Source: Fidelibacterota bacterium (GTDB lineage: Bacteria; Fidelibacterota; Marinisomatia; Marinisomatales; UBA1611). Taken from it: a stretch of DNA of 64,000 bases. The notes below the pieces were generated by a model. The model saw only the letters and a program-made list of their open reading frames with translations. It was not told the origin of the DNA and made no database searches. Location of the stretch: contig JADHUI010000003.1 in NCBI GenBank assembly GCA_016784605.1, forward strand, positions 43,426 through 107,425, given 5' to 3'. Positions within the stretch are counted from its first letter, which is position 1. Each line of letters opens with the position of its first letter. Shown here in pieces: positions 62,034 to 64,000 of the stretch. A program made the position numbers and the translations under genes.

Positions 62034-63824
62034 CTACTTAAGATCTTCAAACCGGTAAGGTTTGGCTTCAATTGGGTTAAAAGAAATATCTGTATCTTCA
62101 GTAGAAATATCCACAAATCCTTCATATTCCCATATGGTAGTATTCCCTGACACAACACGGTCCGCCAGCTGCTTAGTTGTCATTCCATATTCAAAACCAA
62201 CACCTTGAACGGCATGGATAAGATTTACAGGAAGCATAGACCCAATTAGTTTAACATTAATTGTATATTGGTTGTCTTCAGCTAAATTTTCTTTTTTCAC
62301 TTTGTACTTTGCCCAACGGTAGTCACCGGGTTTAATACCATGTCTTTTTAGTCTAATTCCTTTTGGTCTTCCCGCGAATGTGAAACTCATAGGAAAAGGC
62401 CGAAGGAAAGGTAGAGGTGTCCCTGAATAATTTACCGGGACGGTTTCCGGTCTTTCACCTCCGCGGATATTCCTAACGGTGAATTTTGGTTGGAGATTAA
62501 AGAAGTCTGTATCTAAATCTAGAATTCCATGTTGAACATATAATGATTGTTCATCTCTAAAATCGCCATTTGGATCTAAATCACCCGACTGATATACAAT
62601 TTCACCATTACTATTTTTAACTTCAACTCTTAAGTATAATGGGCGAAGAGCAAATCCAGTTGGTACACTATGCCCATCAGTTAAATTATCTACTTTAACT
62701 TTGAATGTTAGGCCGGATGAAGATGACTTTGTGACTTTTATTTCACTAATACCATATCCATTTCTTAATAATGATAACCGTTGCCCCATATATTCATTTA
62801 ATAGATCCACATTATCTTGGATGATTTCGGATGCATCTAAACGATCATCATAATTTTCCCATTCTTCAGGAAATGCGTAATCATCATCAATTTCATCTTC
62901 AAAATCATCCGTTCCCCAACCTGCTTTCCAATCGAACTTTGTCCAAGTTTCAACATCTGCTAATGCAATTGCTTGAGGATTAAGCGGAAATAAACCAGGA
63001 TGAATGAGCGAATGATCTGGACCAACCATCATATGATTTGTTAATTTTCTATCCTGAGTCGCTTTCCCATTTACAATAGCAGCAGGTCCCCATTCATAAT
63101 TGGTTTTATCATCTCCAGTATATTTACCGGCAAATTTCCCCATGTGACAATCCTGACAAGTTGTACCCGCTTTAGCAGATGGGGAATGGCGATATTCTGT
63201 AAGAGATTCTTGGTTTCTTAATCCCACATGATTATAAAATTCATGACATGTTCCGCAAAATGATGGTTCGGACATTTCAAAAAATTTGGTTGTGCTTAAA
63301 TGAACAGCCATTCCTTTTTTATTATCTTCTGTAGCTAATTGAAATTCTGGAAGTTCCTGAACGCGGTCTAATTCTTCGCCGCCAACGGGGCCATATACTT
63401 CCTGATATACATCTCCAGGAATAACATGTTGACGCCCTGAAACACGACCATAATTGCGATTGACTCGATGACATCCAATGCAAGTAATTCCTTCACGAGA
63501 AGATTGTTGGCGGTCCGGATTATCCATAAAAATAGGTTCCCCCATCGCCATTCCTGCAGGAGTATGACACCGCATACAAAAATCGCCGTTTGTACCATTG
63601 GTCAATACACCAACCGCTCCCATCATTGCATTAAAAACGGGGCTCATTTGTGTATAGGCATGCGGTGAAACGGACCATTCTCGTGTTTGCTGTGGATGGC
63701 AAGGTGCACACGTTTGTGCTGATGGATATTCCATTGCTTTTTGATGCATTTCGTCAGGATTCCAATCTGTTACCTGAGAAAATACGGTTGATGTGAGAAA
63801 ATAAATCCCTAATACAATTCTCAT
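62034..63824 (-). CDS. Secreted pentaheme cytochrome c
   Basis: Signal peptide; CAPCH, CMRCH, CIGCH, CGTCH, CQDCH. Confidence 0.9.
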   Translation of the reverse strand: MRIVLGIYFLTSTVFSQVTDWNPDEMHQKAMEYPSAQTCAPCHPQQTREWSVSPHAYTQMSPVFNAMMGAVGVLTNGTNGDFCMRCHTPAGMAMGEPIFMDNPDRQQSSREGITCIGCHRVNRNYGRVSGRQHVIPGDVYQEVYGPVGGEELDRVQELPEFQLATEDNKKGMAVHLSTTKFFEMSEPSFCGTCHEFYNHVGLRNQESLTEYRHSPSAKAGTTCQDCHMGKFAGKYTGDDKTNYEWGPAAIVNGKATQDRKLTNHMMVGPDHSLIHPGLFPLNPQAIALADVETWTKFDWKAGWGTDDFEDEIDDDYAFPEEWENYDDRLDASEIIQDNVDLLNEYMGQRLSLLRNGYGISEIKVTKSSSSGLTFKVKVDNLTDGHSVPTGFALRPLYLRVEVKNSNGEIVYQSGDLDPNGDFRDEQSLYVQHGILDLDTDFFNLQPKFTVRNIRGGERPETVPVNYSGTPLPFLRPFPMSFTFAGRPKGIRLKRHGIKPGDYRWAKYKVKKENLAEDNQYTINVKLIGSMLPVNLIHAVQGVGFEYGMTTKQLADRVVSGNTTIWEYEGFVDISTEDTDISFNPIEAKPYRFEDLK

Positions 63825-63959
63825 TTCCCTCTCCCTAAATGTATAATGTTATGATAGATTAAAGTAAGTTATGTCCATAAGTTTCTGTACTTTTAAAAAA
63901 GGGGTCACAGTTTTCTCTTAAATTTGTTTTGAACAGAAGCAAATAAAAGGAGAAGAACC

Positions 63960-64000
63960 ATGACCCAAAGAAAAGATACAAATAAAAAGCTAAATGATTC
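63960..64000 (+). CDS. Start of an ORF truncated by the right edge
   Basis: GGAGAAGAACC-ATG then MTQRKDTNKKLND open to the end. Confidence 0.3.
   Translation, partial: MTQRKDTNKKLND

Noticed and set aside
62024-62158. 45-residue N-terminal extension of the barrel protein
   Set aside because: A clear signal peptide starts at 62023; the extension overlaps the pentaheme cytochrome gene.
1-64000. CRISPR arrays, insertion sequences, prophage, rRNA operons
   Set aside because: No regularly spaced repeats, transposase/integrase-like ORFs, phage genes or rRNA segments were recognised. The truncated ORF at 63960 cannot be identified.

Overview
This is an AT-rich, gene-dense bacterial chromosome segment. 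The gene content and the T9SS-type C-terminal sorting domains suggest Candidatus Marinimicrobia/SAR406 or a related FCB lineage; that placement is inference. Core content includes hisS, an EnvC-like M23 peptidase, holB, metG, a ten-gene branched-chain amino acid operon (ilvD-ilvB-ilvN-ilvC-leuB-leuA-leuC-leuD-cimA-ilvE), a PTPS/VUT/folE cluster, an lpdA-lipB-E1(alpha/beta fusion)-E2-lipA block, lon, tRNA-Val, a cold-shock gene, malic enzyme, a TonB receptor, tandem GAPDH genes and acetoacetyl-CoA synthetase. The most notable observations are: (1) two ORFs interrupted by a single in-frame TGA that read as selenoproteins. One is a secreted UxxC thioredoxin-like/beta-helix/T9SS fusion (44114-45640), the other a HesB/IscA-like protein (35757-36035, minus). 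(2) A full-length NOX5-like EF-hand NADPH oxidase next to three multiheme cytochromes c and an outer-membrane barrel candidate (56081-63824). (3) A GAPDH paralogue that has lost its catalytic Cys, translationally coupled to an intact GAPDH. (4) An Ile/Leu/Val-rich leader peptide upstream of ilvD with candidate attenuator pairings. (5) A secreted class II glutamine-amidotransferase-like protein in which signal-peptide cleavage would expose Ser instead of Cys. All calls are from reading the sequence and supplied ORFs; no searches or folding programs were run.
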